Of a stretch of DNA of 64,000 nucleotides, positions 34,300 to 42,550 are shown piece after piece. How positions within the stretch are numbered: position 1 is the stretch's first letter; each line of letters opens with the position of its first letter. This DNA comes from Mycolicibacter sp. MU0102 (GTDB lineage Bacteria; Actinomycetota; Actinomycetes; Mycobacteriales; Mycobacteriaceae). Location: assembly GCF_963378105.1 (NCBI RefSeq), contig NZ_OY726398.1, positions 3,720,001 to 3,784,000 of the forward strand, given 5' to 3'. The notes under the pieces were generated by a model. It was not told the DNA's origin. It did not search any database and saw nothing but the letters and a program-made list of their open reading frames with translations. The position numbers and the translations under genes are program-made.

Positions 34300-35912
34300 G
34301 CCGTAGCCACCTCATTCACCTGTCGTTTGGCCCAGCGATAGTCGGCCTTGCCATTGCCCAGCCGGCGCACCTGCGCCACCATGACGTACGCCTTGGGCAC
34401 TTTGAAGCCCGCCAGCACCAATCGGCAGTGTGCGTCCAACTGCTCCTCGACCACACCCGAATCCGGTTGCGGTACAACCAGCGCGACCAGCTCTTCGCCC
34501 CAGCGCTCGCTCGCACGGCCCACCACGAGCGCGTCGGCCACCGCCGGGTGAGCGCGCAGCACGTCCTCGACCTCCTCGACGAACACCTTCTCCCCGCCGG
34601 TGTTGACCACCAGGGAGTCGCGACCGAACAGCCGCAGCGTTCCGTCCTTCTCGATGCTGGCGCGGTCGCCGGAGATCACCATCCGCTGACCGTCGATCTC
34701 ACCGAAGGTGCGCTGCGTCGCGTCGGCGTCGTCGAAGTATCCGAGCGGGATCCGGCCGGTCCGCACCACCCAACCCACCTCGGGATCACCGGGTTCCAGG
34801 AACCGGGTGCGGTCCTGCGACACCACCGACCCCCCGGTCCGCAGATCGAAGGTGTCACGCCGCGCGTCGCGCTGGCTTCGCCCGAAGCCCAGATTGCCGG
34901 TCTCCGAGGAGCCGTAGCCGTTGATCAGGGTGATCTGCGGGAGCAGTTCCAGCAGCGCCGCCTGGTACTTCGGATTGGTTGCGGCACCGCCGGTTCCGAT
35001 CGAGTGCAAGGAAGACAGGTCATAGGGACCCCGGCGCAGTTCGGCGACCAGTGGCGCGGCGTAGGCGTCGCCCACCATGGTCATCAATCCGACCTTCTCC
35101 CGCGCTGCGATATCCAGCACCGAACGGGGATCGAATCTGGTGCGGGTGTCGTTGAGGATCACTGTCTGGCCGCTCAAAATCGCCGAGAATGCGGTCCACA
35201 GTCCGGCGGCGTGCATCAGCGGTGACAACGCGAACCAGGGCGCACCGGCGTACTGCACCTTCTGGTGGATCTCCGCCGCGCAGGCGTGGTCGTCACCGAC
35301 CATCGACGACACGTAGATATCGCTTTGTCGCCACAGCACGCCCTTCGGGCGCCCGGTGGTTCCCCCGGTGCAGATCATCAGCAGATCGTCCGGGGACGGC
35401 GTCACCGCCTGATCGGTATCGCCCTGCGCCAGGGCATCGTCCAGCGATACCGCGTCGAGCCCGGGTCCGTCGGCGATGCTGTCGTCGATCCGGATCAGCA
35501 GCTCGGCGCCGGATTCGCGGAGCGTGTCAACGAATTTCGTCTCGAGGCTGGAGTGGTAGATCACCGCTCGGGGACGCAGATAGTCGAGGAGCTCACCGGC
35601 CTCGGCCGGGGTGTAGTAGTGGTTGACGTTGACCGGGACCGTGCGGGCCTTGAGGCAGCCGATCACCATGTCGGGGTACAGGTCGTTGTGCATGAGCAGC
35701 GCGACGCGGTCTTGGCCGCACTCCCAGTTGCGCAACTCCGAACGCTCACGCTGGACGCCGAGACCGCGACCGGTCAGGAAGTTGGCCAGTCGACGGCTGC
35801 GCTCGGCGGATTGCGCGAAGGTGCTACTTCGGTCCCCGCAGATCGTCATGGCCCGGTCGGGCACGGCCTCGGCGATCGCGTCGAGGACCGCGCCGAGAGT
35901 CCATTCGCCCAC
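34296..35912 (-). CDS. Acyl-CoA synthetase, FadD19-like
   Basis: A 538-residue ANL ligase with P-loop CTGGTTGRPKGVLWRQ, GYGSSETGNLGFG, hinge GRDSLVVNTGGEKVF and catalytic Lys in GNGKADYRWAK. Like the ligase at 8761 it carries the extra segment RERSELRNWECGQD near residue 55, marking a shared subfamily. GTG start at 35912, two bp after the amidohydrolase stop. It probably forms the CoA ester that the paired acyl-CoA dehydrogenases downstream then oxidise. Confidence 0.9.
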   Translation of the reverse strand: MGEWTLGAVLDAIAEAVPDRAMTICGDRSSTFAQSAERSRRLANFLTGRGLGVQRERSELRNWECGQDRVALLMHNDLYPDMVIGCLKARTVPVNVNHYYTPAEAGELLDYLRPRAVIYHSSLETKFVDTLRESGAELLIRIDDSIADGPGLDAVSLDDALAQGDTDQAVTPSPDDLLMICTGGTTGRPKGVLWRQSDIYVSSMVGDDHACAAEIHQKVQYAGAPWFALSPLMHAAGLWTAFSAILSGQTVILNDTRTRFDPRSVLDIAAREKVGLMTMVGDAYAAPLVAELRRGPYDLSSLHSIGTGGAATNPKYQAALLELLPQITLINGYGSSETGNLGFGRSQRDARRDTFDLRTGGSVVSQDRTRFLEPGDPEVGWVVRTGRIPLGYFDDADATQRTFGEIDGQRMVISGDRASIEKDGTLRLFGRDSLVVNTGGEKVFVEEVEDVLRAHPAVADALVVGRASERWGEELVALVVPQPDSGVVEEQLDAHCRLVLAGFKVPKAYVMVAQVRRLGNGKADYRWAKRQVNEVATA

Positions 35913-35914
35913 CG

Positions 35915-37165
35915 TCAGACCGAAGCTGTCAGGTGGGCGACGCCCGGTGCGCAGCGGTTCGGATCACCCAGCAGAGTCAATGCGTTGTCCCGCATTACCA
36001 TTCGGGTATCTTCCACGCTGAACTCGGGGAACTGCGGGATGTCGGCGGTGAAGGTCGTCGGGTCGGCCAGGCCCTCACCGTGCGGCCAGTCCGAACCGAA
36101 CAGGATCTTGTCGACGCCGATGGTGTCGGCCAGCAGCTTCACGTCGTCCTCGTAGTAGGGGGCAATCCAGACGTTGTTGCGCAGCTGCTCGATCGGATCT
36201 TCCTTGTAGTGGTACGGCGCGTTGTTGGCGGACTTCTTCAACCGCTTGATCAGCCGGTAGACGAAGTAGGAGCCGTTCTCGATGCTGACCACCTTGAGCT
36301 TGGGGTGACGGGTGAACACCTGATGCACGATCATCGAGGCGATGGTGTCGTGGATCGCGCGATCGTCCATGATCACCATGTCCAGCGGGTCGCGTTTACC
36401 GAATCCCTTGAACACGCCACTGCCGCCCCACAACGCCGGGATCGCCATGTAGCCGGAGTCGGACAGGTGGAAGACGACTGCGACGCCCGCCTCGGCGAGG
36501 CGCGCCCACACCGGGTCGTGCACGGGGTCACCGAGGGACCGGGCCCGAACCTCGCCGGGCACCGGCGCCGGGCGCACACACACCAGCTTGGCTCCGCGGC
36601 TGATCACGAATTCGACTTCCTCTACTGCTTTTTCGGGGTCGGCTAACGAGATGATCGGTGCGGATATCACGCGGCCGTCGGGACGGTCGAAGCCCCAGTC
36701 CTCGTCGAGCCACAGGTTGAACGCGTGCACCGACGCGATGGTGGCGGGGATGTCGTGCTTGAGCCCCTCCTCCACACCACAGGCGAAAGTCGGCAGCATG
36801 AACACCGTCTCCAGCCGCTGCCGGTCGAGCACCTGCACGCGGGCGTCGCGGTTCTGGTATTCGGGATGCTCGGAGAGCCGGTCGAGCTTCATCAACGACG
36901 CCGGCTCCACGCCTTCGGGAATCTCGCCGCGGAACAGCAGATCCAGGCAGCCGGGTTCGATGATCGGGTCGAAGTTCGGGTTCGGGATGAAATGGTTGAC
37001 GACCCCGCCGAATACCGCCAGGGTGCGATTGCCGTCCTGCACCATCTGGACACCGCGGCTGCGGAATTCCTTGGGCAGGTGCCGAGTGAACGCGTCCAGC
37101 GGCTCGTAGTAGTGGTTGTCGACGTCGACGGCCAAGTACGGGAGCCGTTCAGGTGCGGTAGTCAT
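35915..37165 (-). CDS. Amidohydrolase-2 family protein
   Basis: A 416-residue protein with VDVDNHYYEPLDAF near the start, VVFHLSDSGY mid-protein and the C-terminal FGSDWPHGEGLADP metal motif. The pattern VVNHFIPNPNFDPIIEPGCLD is close to the protein at 20714 (VSDFIPNPTFERVAAPG), so these two are the nearest relatives in the window. It follows the crotonase by 4 bp. Confidence 0.88.
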   Translation of the reverse strand: MTTAPERLPYLAVDVDNHYYEPLDAFTRHLPKEFRSRGVQMVQDGNRTLAVFGGVVNHFIPNPNFDPIIEPGCLDLLFRGEIPEGVEPASLMKLDRLSEHPEYQNRDARVQVLDRQRLETVFMLPTFACGVEEGLKHDIPATIASVHAFNLWLDEDWGFDRPDGRVISAPIISLADPEKAVEEVEFVISRGAKLVCVRPAPVPGEVRARSLGDPVHDPVWARLAEAGVAVVFHLSDSGYMAIPALWGGSGVFKGFGKRDPLDMVIMDDRAIHDTIASMIVHQVFTRHPKLKVVSIENGSYFVYRLIKRLKKSANNAPYHYKEDPIEQLRNNVWIAPYYEDDVKLLADTIGVDKILFGSDWPHGEGLADPTTFTADIPQFPEFSVEDTRMVMRDNALTLLGDPNRCAPGVAHLTASV

Positions 37166-37169
37166 GCGC

Positions 37170-37973
37170 TCAACCTTTCTGGGTGAGGGGCGGGAAGTTC
37201 GGCGGGCGTTTCTCGAAGAAGCTCGTGATGCCCTCGATGAGGTCGGGGCGCGCCAGCGATTCGTACATCAGGGTTTCGGCACGTGCACTGACCGCGGCGA
37301 CGTCGTCTAGTGCGTCGCGGTAGACCTGGCCTTTGATCACCGCCAGCGACGCCGGTGAGCAGTGTGCGGCGATGTCACGCGCGTAGGCCGTCGCACGCTC
37401 CAGCATTTCTTCGGGTTCGACGACGTAGTTGACCACGCCGAGTTCGCGGGCTTCCTCGGCGAGGAAAGTGCGCCCGGACAACAGCAGATCCATCGCCGGG
37501 CCCATGCCGGCCAGTCGCGGCAGTATCCACGTGATTCCGTGCTCGGCGACCAGGCCGCGACGGGTGAAGGCGGTGGCGAATTTGGCACCGGCCGCGGCGA
37601 ACCGCACGTCGCACATCAGCGCATGGGTCAGCCCGATTCCGACGCAGGAGCCGTTGATGGCCGCGATCACGGGTTTGCGCAACTCGGTCAGGAAATGCGG
37701 GGGGCGGTCCCCGACCAGTTGGGACACGTCGGTGCCGGATGCGTCGACGGCGTCGGGACCCGTTTGAGTGCCGCCACCCAGATCCGCACCGGCGCAGAAT
37801 CCCCGGCCACTACCGGTCACCACGATCGCCCGCACCGCGGGATCCGCCTCGGCACCATCGATGGCGGCGTAGAAACCGGCGGCGATATCGGGGCCCCAGG
37901 AATTGAGCCGCTCCGGACGGTTGAAGGTGATCAGCCCGACGCCGTCATGCACGTCGTAGAGCACCGCGGTCAT
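37170..37973 (-). CDS. Enoyl-CoA hydratase/isomerase family protein (crotonase)
   Basis: A 267-residue crotonase. The oxyanion-hole loops are FCAGADLGGG and INGSCVGIGLTH. The first catalytic Glu of hydratases is missing (GIGLTHAL), while a Glu is retained in RRGLVAEHGITW. This resembles several actinobacterial crotonases with isomerase or unknown activity. First gene of a minus-strand operon (37973 to 31157); its upstream region has a tandem TTACnGTAA-type site. Confidence 0.87.
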   Translation of the reverse strand: MTAVLYDVHDGVGLITFNRPERLNSWGPDIAAGFYAAIDGAEADPAVRAIVVTGSGRGFCAGADLGGGTQTGPDAVDASGTDVSQLVGDRPPHFLTELRKPVIAAINGSCVGIGLTHALMCDVRFAAAGAKFATAFTRRGLVAEHGITWILPRLAGMGPAMDLLLSGRTFLAEEARELGVVNYVVEPEEMLERATAYARDIAAHCSPASLAVIKGQVYRDALDDVAAVSARAETLMYESLARPDLIEGITSFFEKRPPNFPPLTQKG

Positions 37974-38012
37974 CGACCCCGCAACCTCCGCCTCGAAGCA
38001 ACCGGATAGTTC

Positions 38013-38033
38013 TTACTGTATACCTTTCGGTAG
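38013..38033. promoter_or_regulatory. Tandem TTACnGTAA-type operator, 12-bp period
   Basis: TTACTGTAT (38013) and TTTCGGTAG (38025) are 12 bp apart, 40 bp upstream of the crotonase start that heads the operon running to 31157. Confidence 0.5.
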
Positions 38034-38108
38034 CGCATTCCGCAACCTCCGAGGTTCCTGCCTCAAGCCACTATGCACGCAGGTCAGGAGCAAATTCGGG
38101 TCAGCCGA

Positions 38109-38906
38109 TCAGGTGAAATCCGAGCCGCCGTCAACGTTGACGTTGGCGCCGGTCATGTAGGCGTTGCGACGGGAGGCCAGAAAGGCTGCGACCGCGCCCA
38201 CTTCGTCCGGCAGGCCCGCCCGTGGCAGCTGCGCCGGGTGGCCGAAATGCTCGGCGATGGCCTCCATCAGCCGGTAGGGGTCCTCCCCGTCCACCCCGAC
38301 CGAGCGAGCCCAGCCGACCAGCGCCTCGGAGGCGACGCTTCCGGGCGAGACCACGTTGACCAGAATCTCCTCGGGCGCCAGGAGCAGCGCCAGGTTCTTC
38401 GAGATGCTGTTGACCATCGCCTTGGCCGCGGTGTAGGCAACCAGGACTGTGCTTTGGCGCTGCGTCGACTGCGCCGAGAAATTGACGATTCGAGCCCATT
38501 CGGCCTTGCGCAGCAACGGCAGCGCCGCCTGCACGGTATGCACCATCCCCATCGCGCCCTGGTCGATCGCCCGGCGCCACTGCTCATCGGTGAGATCTTC
38601 GAAGGTGCCCTGCACGTCGGGGCCGGCCGCGTTGATCAGAATGTTGAGCTCGCCGCCCCAGCGCTCACCGAGGTCGGCGAAGGCCCGCTGGACCCGGTGC
38701 TCATCGCAGGCGTCGGCGACTATGCCGATCGCCTCCGGACTGCCGCGTCCCCTCAGGTCGTCACACGCGCGGTCCAGGTCGGCAGCCGAGCGCGCCATGA
38801 CCGCCACCCGGGCCCCGTCGTCGGCCAGACAACGAGCGGTGGCCAGTCCCATCCCCCGGCCACCACCGACGACGACGGCGCGCGCGTTGCGCAAACCCAG
38901 ATCCAC
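38109..38906 (-). CDS. SDR family oxidoreductase
   Basis: A 265-residue short-chain dehydrogenase: GGGRGMGLATARCL cofactor motif, NAAG in LINAAGPDVQ, Ser in VNFSAQSTQ, Tyr/Lys in VAYTAAKAMVNS and the C-terminal MTGANVNVDGG. The Arg-containing MARSAADL after strand 2 suggests NADP. GTG at 38906; 15 bp downstream of the crotonase stop, so co-transcribed with it. Likely oxidises the hydroxyacyl-CoA made by a crotonase. Confidence 0.87.
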   Translation of the reverse strand: MDLGLRNARAVVVGGGRGMGLATARCLADDGARVAVMARSAADLDRACDDLRGRGSPEAIGIVADACDEHRVQRAFADLGERWGGELNILINAAGPDVQGTFEDLTDEQWRRAIDQGAMGMVHTVQAALPLLRKAEWARIVNFSAQSTQRQSTVLVAYTAAKAMVNSISKNLALLLAPEEILVNVVSPGSVASEALVGWARSVGVDGEDPYRLMEAIAEHFGHPAQLPRAGLPDEVGAVAAFLASRRNAYMTGANVNVDGGSDFT

Positions 38907-38921
38907 GGCCGCAGACCAGTG

Positions 38922-39683
38922 TCAGGCGCCGGTCCAGTTCGGGGCGCGCTTCTCGGCGAACGCGATGGCACCCTCCTTGGCGTCATGGGAGGTGAACACC
39001 GGCGCGATCAGCTCACCCTGCTTCTGCCAGATCTCGTCCTGACTCCAGCCGGCGGACTTCACCATGATCTCCTTGGTCACCGCGACGGCCAGCGGGCCAT
39101 TGGCGGTGATCCGTTCGGCCAGCGCGGTGGCCCCGTCCAGCGCTTCGCCCGGCTCGGTGAGCACGTTGACGAAGCCCCACTGGGCGCCCTGTTCGGCGGT
39201 GAAACTCTCACCGGTCAAAGCCAATTCGAGCGCCTTCTGATACGGAATGCGGTGCGGCAACCGCAACAGGCCACCGCCGGCGGCCACCAGCCCCCGCTTG
39301 ACCTCGGGGATACCGAATTTCGCGCCCTGGGCGGCCACCACCAGGTCGGTGGCCAGCACCAGCTCGGTGCCACCGGCCACCGCGTGTCCTTCAACCGCGG
39401 AGATGAGCGGTTTGCGCGGCGGGCGCTCGGTGAAGCCGAGCCCACGCCCCGGCACATACGCCAACTCCCCGGCCGCGAACGCCTTGAGATCCATTCCCGC
39501 ACAGAAATTGCCGCCGGCCCCGGTCAGCACCCCGACCGACAGTTCGGGAGTGTCGTCCAATTCGTCGCAGGCCGCAGCCAACCCCTCGGCGACCGCCTTG
39601 TTGGCCGCGTTGCGCGCTTCCGGCCGGTTGATCGTGATGATAAGAATCCGTCCGCGACGCTCGCGCAGTACCGCTTCTGACAC
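38922..39683 (-). CDS. Enoyl-CoA hydratase (crotonase)
   Basis: A 253-residue crotonase with both hydratase glutamates: GGTELVLATD and KFGIPEVKRGL. Oxyanion-hole residues are in FCAGMDLKAF and EGHAVAGG. The C-terminal FAEKRAPNWTGA is standard. GTG at 39683. Divergent from the TetR gene at 39837; the 153-bp region between holds a tandem operator-like site. This is the most canonical hydratase of the six crotonases in the window. Confidence 0.92.
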   Translation of the reverse strand: MSEAVLRERRGRILIITINRPEARNAANKAVAEGLAAACDELDDTPELSVGVLTGAGGNFCAGMDLKAFAAGELAYVPGRGLGFTERPPRKPLISAVEGHAVAGGTELVLATDLVVAAQGAKFGIPEVKRGLVAAGGGLLRLPHRIPYQKALELALTGESFTAEQGAQWGFVNVLTEPGEALDGATALAERITANGPLAVAVTKEIMVKSAGWSQDEIWQKQGELIAPVFTSHDAKEGAIAFAEKRAPNWTGA

Positions 39684-39724
39684 GGCTCACCCTTCAGGCG
39701 TTGTGACAAGGTATATCAAAATGC

Positions 39725-39745
39725 TTACCATAGGCTTTACGGTAA
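39725..39745. promoter_or_regulatory. Tandem TTACnGTAA operator upstream of a TetR gene
   Basis: TTACCATAG (39725) and the perfect palindrome TTACGGTAA (39737) are 12 bp apart; together they also form CTTACC-11 bp-GGTAAG. The site lies between the crotonase operon and the TetR gene, where an autoregulatory operator is expected. Confidence 0.58.
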
Positions 39746-39836
39746 GAGAAGCTCATTACCCCGCGCGAGCGAGCGGCACAGGTAGGTTTAACGGCGAAGA
39801 ATCCGGCCGTGTCGACCAGAACTGGAGGTACCCGCA

Positions 39837-40586
39837 GTGGCAAAGCAGCCAGTCGCCGAGAAACGGCAACGGCGCGAACGCGGATCGATCAACCCCGATG
39901 ACATCATCGACGGCGCGTTCGAGCTCGCCGAACAGATCGGGGTCGACAACCTGAGCATGCCGTTGCTCGGTAAGCATCTCGGCGTCGGCGTGACGAGCAT
40001 CTACTGGTACTTCCGCAAAAAGGATGACCTCCTCAATGCGATGACCACCCGGGCCCTACGCCAGTACACGTTCGCCACCCCATACGTGGAGGCCAAGGAC
40101 TGGCGTCAGACGCTGAGCAATCACGCACACAGCATGCGGTCGACGTTCCTGGGCAATCCGATCTTGTGTGATCTCATCCTGATTCGGGCCGCACTGAGCC
40201 CGCGGGCCGCGCAGCTCGGCGTCCAGGAAGTGGAGCGGGCGATCGCCAGCCTGGTGGAGGCCGGCTTGTCGCCGCAGGATGCTTTCGACACCTATTCGAC
40301 GGTCTCGGTGCACATCCGCGGGTCGGTGGTGCTGCAGCGGCTCTATGAGAAGAACCGGGCATCGGATGCCGAGGGGCCGTCCGATTTCGAGGAGGCCCTC
40401 GTCATCGACCCGGCCGTGACCCCGCTGCTGGCAGAGACCACCAGGCAAGGGCATCGAATCGGCGCAGCAGATGACGCCAACTTTGACTACGGGCTCAACT
40501 GCATTCTCGATCACGCCGAGCGGCTGATCGAGCAGAACGCCAAGCCGGCGCGGCGTCGCGCCACGCCGGCTTCGGCCAAGCGCTAG
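39837..40586 (+). CDS. TetR-family regulator, candidate master regulator of the island
   Basis: A 249-residue TetR protein. HTH: MPLLGKHLGVGVTSIYWYFRKKDDLLNAM, preceded by a basic N-terminus (EKRQRRERGSINPDDII). The long C-terminal ligand domain (to about residue 230) and basic tail PARRRATPASAKR are notable. GTG at 39837. It diverges from the crotonase/SDR pair. Because its promoter carries the composite motif seen in six other island promoters, it is the best candidate to bind them; this is inference. It ends exactly where the convergent thiolase ends. Confidence 0.9.
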   Translation: MAKQPVAEKRQRRERGSINPDDIIDGAFELAEQIGVDNLSMPLLGKHLGVGVTSIYWYFRKKDDLLNAMTTRALRQYTFATPYVEAKDWRQTLSNHAHSMRSTFLGNPILCDLILIRAALSPRAAQLGVQEVERAIASLVEAGLSPQDAFDTYSTVSVHIRGSVVLQRLYEKNRASDAEGPSDFEEALVIDPAVTPLLAETTRQGHRIGAADDANFDYGLNCILDHAERLIEQNAKPARRRATPASAKR

Positions 40587-41762
40587 CTAGACCTCGATCA
40601 CCACCGCGCCGCCCTGGCCGCCGCCGGCGCACATGGCGGCCACACCGATGCCACCGCCACGCCGCTTCAGTTCGTAGAGCAGCGTGGTCACCATCCGGGC
40701 ACCGGATGCGGCGATCGGGTGGCCGAGGCTGCAGCCGCTGCCGGAGAAGTTCACCAGCTCTTCGTCGATGCCGTATTCCTTGCACGCCGCGATCGGCACC
40801 GAGGCGAACGCCTCGTTGATCTCCCACAGCGCGACGTCGCCGACGGACAGCCCGGCCCGCTGGAGCACCTTGCCGATCACCTTGACGCCGCCGAGCCCGG
40901 TGTCACGCGGTGCGACACCGACCGAGCCCCAGGCTTTGACGGTGCCCATGACGGTCAGGCCCTTGTCGCGGGCGTAGTCGGAGTCGACGATCGCGACCGC
41001 GGCCGCGGCGTCGTTGGTGCCGCTGCTGTTGCCGGCGGTGATCGAGAATCCCTCGATCTCGGGGTGCAGCACCTTCAGGCCCGCCAGCTTCTCGGCTGTG
41101 GTGTCGCGGCGGGGGAACTCGTCGACCTTGAATTCAACTACCGATCCGTCGGGGAGCTCGACCTTCAGCGGGATGATCTCGTCGACGAACTTGCCGGCGT
41201 CGATCGCAGCGATCGCCCGCTGATGCGACCGCGCGGCCCAGGCGTCCATCTCTTCGCGGGTGATGCCCGCCGCCTGCGCGGTGTTCCACCCCACGGTGAT
41301 CGACATGTCGCGGGTGGGCGCATCCGGGGTCTCCGGGTGCGTCGGAGGCATCCAGCGCTCCTCGAACTTCAGCTCGGGACCAGGGATGCGCCAGTTCGTC
41401 AGCGGCGTCATCGACAGCGACTGCACGCCGCCGGCGATCAGCACCCGCTCCATCCCGGAACCGATCTGCGCCGATGCGTTGCCGATTGCGGTCAGACTGC
41501 CGGCGCAATGCCGGTTGACCGACTGGCCGGGTACCGACTCCATGCCGCACGCAGCAGCCGCGTAGCGGGCGAGATCGCCGCCACCGTAGTGGGATTCAGC
41601 GAAAATGATGTCGTCGATCTCGGTCGGCTCGACGCCGGACCGGCGCACCACCTCGGGCAGCACCGTGGTGATCAGCGTCTCGGGGGGCGTGTTGACCAGT
41701 GTTCCCTTGAACGAACGTCCGATGGCCGTACGAACGGCGCCGACGATGACAGGTGTAGGCAT
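40587..41762 (-). CDS. Acetyl-CoA acetyltransferase (thiolase)
   Basis: A 391-residue degradative thiolase with every catalytic element: nucleophile Cys in VNRHCAGSLTA, NEAF in WEINEAFASVPI, GHP in GCSLGHPIAASGARM and the second Cys in AAMCAGGGQGGA. It cleaves 3-ketoacyl-CoA with CoA. ATG at 41762. It diverges from the TetR gene at 41887. Unlike the two DUF35-linked thiolase-fold proteins, this one should be an ordinary beta-oxidation thiolase. Confidence 0.94.
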   Translation of the reverse strand: MPTPVIVGAVRTAIGRSFKGTLVNTPPETLITTVLPEVVRRSGVEPTEIDDIIFAESHYGGGDLARYAAAACGMESVPGQSVNRHCAGSLTAIGNASAQIGSGMERVLIAGGVQSLSMTPLTNWRIPGPELKFEERWMPPTHPETPDAPTRDMSITVGWNTAQAAGITREEMDAWAARSHQRAIAAIDAGKFVDEIIPLKVELPDGSVVEFKVDEFPRRDTTAEKLAGLKVLHPEIEGFSITAGNSSGTNDAAAAVAIVDSDYARDKGLTVMGTVKAWGSVGVAPRDTGLGGVKVIGKVLQRAGLSVGDVALWEINEAFASVPIAACKEYGIDEELVNFSGSGCSLGHPIAASGARMVTTLLYELKRRGGGIGVAAMCAGGGQGGAVVIEV

Positions 41763-41772
41763 TTTTCCGACC

Positions 41773-41796
41773 TTACATTATTCGCCGTTTTTGTAA
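41773..41796. promoter_or_regulatory. Imperfect inverted repeat upstream of thiolase
   Basis: TTACA (41773-41777) and TGTAA (41792-41796) form a short inverted repeat in the thiolase/TetR divergent region. The arms are only 5 bp, so this is a weak candidate. Confidence 0.25.
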
Positions 41797-41886
41797 AGTA
41801 CGTGATCGCGCCCGCAGCGTTCGGCGTCGGCCTTCACGAAGTTTGCGGGCGGTCCGGCACCCAGATGACGCGGTAGCCTGCCCGCC

Positions 41887-42510
41887 ATGACGCCGGACAG
41901 CGCGAATCAATGGCGGGGCACTTCGTCGGCCGAGCGCGCCGACGATCGACGGCAACGGCTGATAGACGCCTGCGTGGAGGTCCTGGGGCGCGACGGCGCG
42001 TCCGGACTAGGCGTCCGGGCCGTCTGCCGGGTGGCCAACGTCAGTCACCGCTACTTCTACGACTTGTTCCCCGACACCGACGCCTTATTGCTAGCGGCAT
42101 ATCAACAGGCCGTACAACAGTTGCTCGCCGAGGTCGGATCAGCCATCAATGCCAGTGGCACGGATATTCGCGAACAACTGCGCGTCGGTTTCGACGCGGC
42201 CACGGCCTTCTTGGAGGAGAACCCGGCATATGGCCGGTTGATCTTCCAGGAGGCACTGGCGAATGAGGCTCTGCGACGACATGCGGCGCCGGCCCTGCCG
42301 GCCTTCCTGCTCGCCGCACGGGAAATGGCCGAACCGGGTGGCACGTCGGCAGCCCATCCGCTTGAGACGGCCCTGATCTCCGGTGGGCTGGCGGCAATAT
42401 TCATCGAATGGCTCTCGGGAACGGCCGCATTCAGCCGGTCGGAGTTGGTCGACTACTGCACGGACTCAATGATGGCAATCCTGTTCCTGGGCCGCCGGCC
42501 GCCTAAGTAG
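41887..42510 (+). CDS. TetR-family transcriptional regulator
   Basis: A 207-residue TetR protein; HTH VRAVCRVANVSHRYFYDLFPDTDALLLAAY at about residues 43-72. The ligand domain includes GFDAATAFLEENPAYGRLIFQEALAN. It precedes the DUF2236 fusion gene by 37 bp, and a perfect 10+10 bp palindrome spans that gap and the next start codon. It probably controls that gene, and perhaps the thiolase on the other side. Confidence 0.9.
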   Translation: MTPDSANQWRGTSSAERADDRRQRLIDACVEVLGRDGASGLGVRAVCRVANVSHRYFYDLFPDTDALLLAAYQQAVQQLLAEVGSAINASGTDIREQLRVGFDAATAFLEENPAYGRLIFQEALANEALRRHAAPALPAFLLAAREMAEPGGTSAAHPLETALISGGLAAIFIEWLSGTAAFSRSELVDYCTDSMMAILFLGRRPPK

Positions 42511-42550
42511 TTGACAGGCGTCAACCCATGGGACACACTCGTGTCCCATG
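42511..42550 (+). promoter_or_regulatory. TTGACA box plus perfect palindrome over the start codon
   Basis: TTGACA at 42511-42516 is centred about 35 bp before the ATG at 42548, and no ribosome site is visible, which fits a leaderless transcript. A palindrome of CATGGGACAC (42527-42536) and GTGTCCCATG (42541-42550) with a 4-bp spacer covers the would-be -10 region and the start codon, so a bound repressor would block initiation. Confidence 0.55.

Noticed and set aside
38073..39680. Long plus-strand open frame of over 500 codons
   Set aside because: It runs antisense across two well-supported minus-strand genes (SDR and crotonase); its composition is His/Gly/Arg-rich as expected for a GC-rich shadow frame and no family pattern is visible.
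41773..41796. Possible member of the 12-bp-period TTACnGTAA operator set
   Set aside because: Only half-sites are present and they are not spaced by 12 bp; kept as a weak separate inverted repeat.
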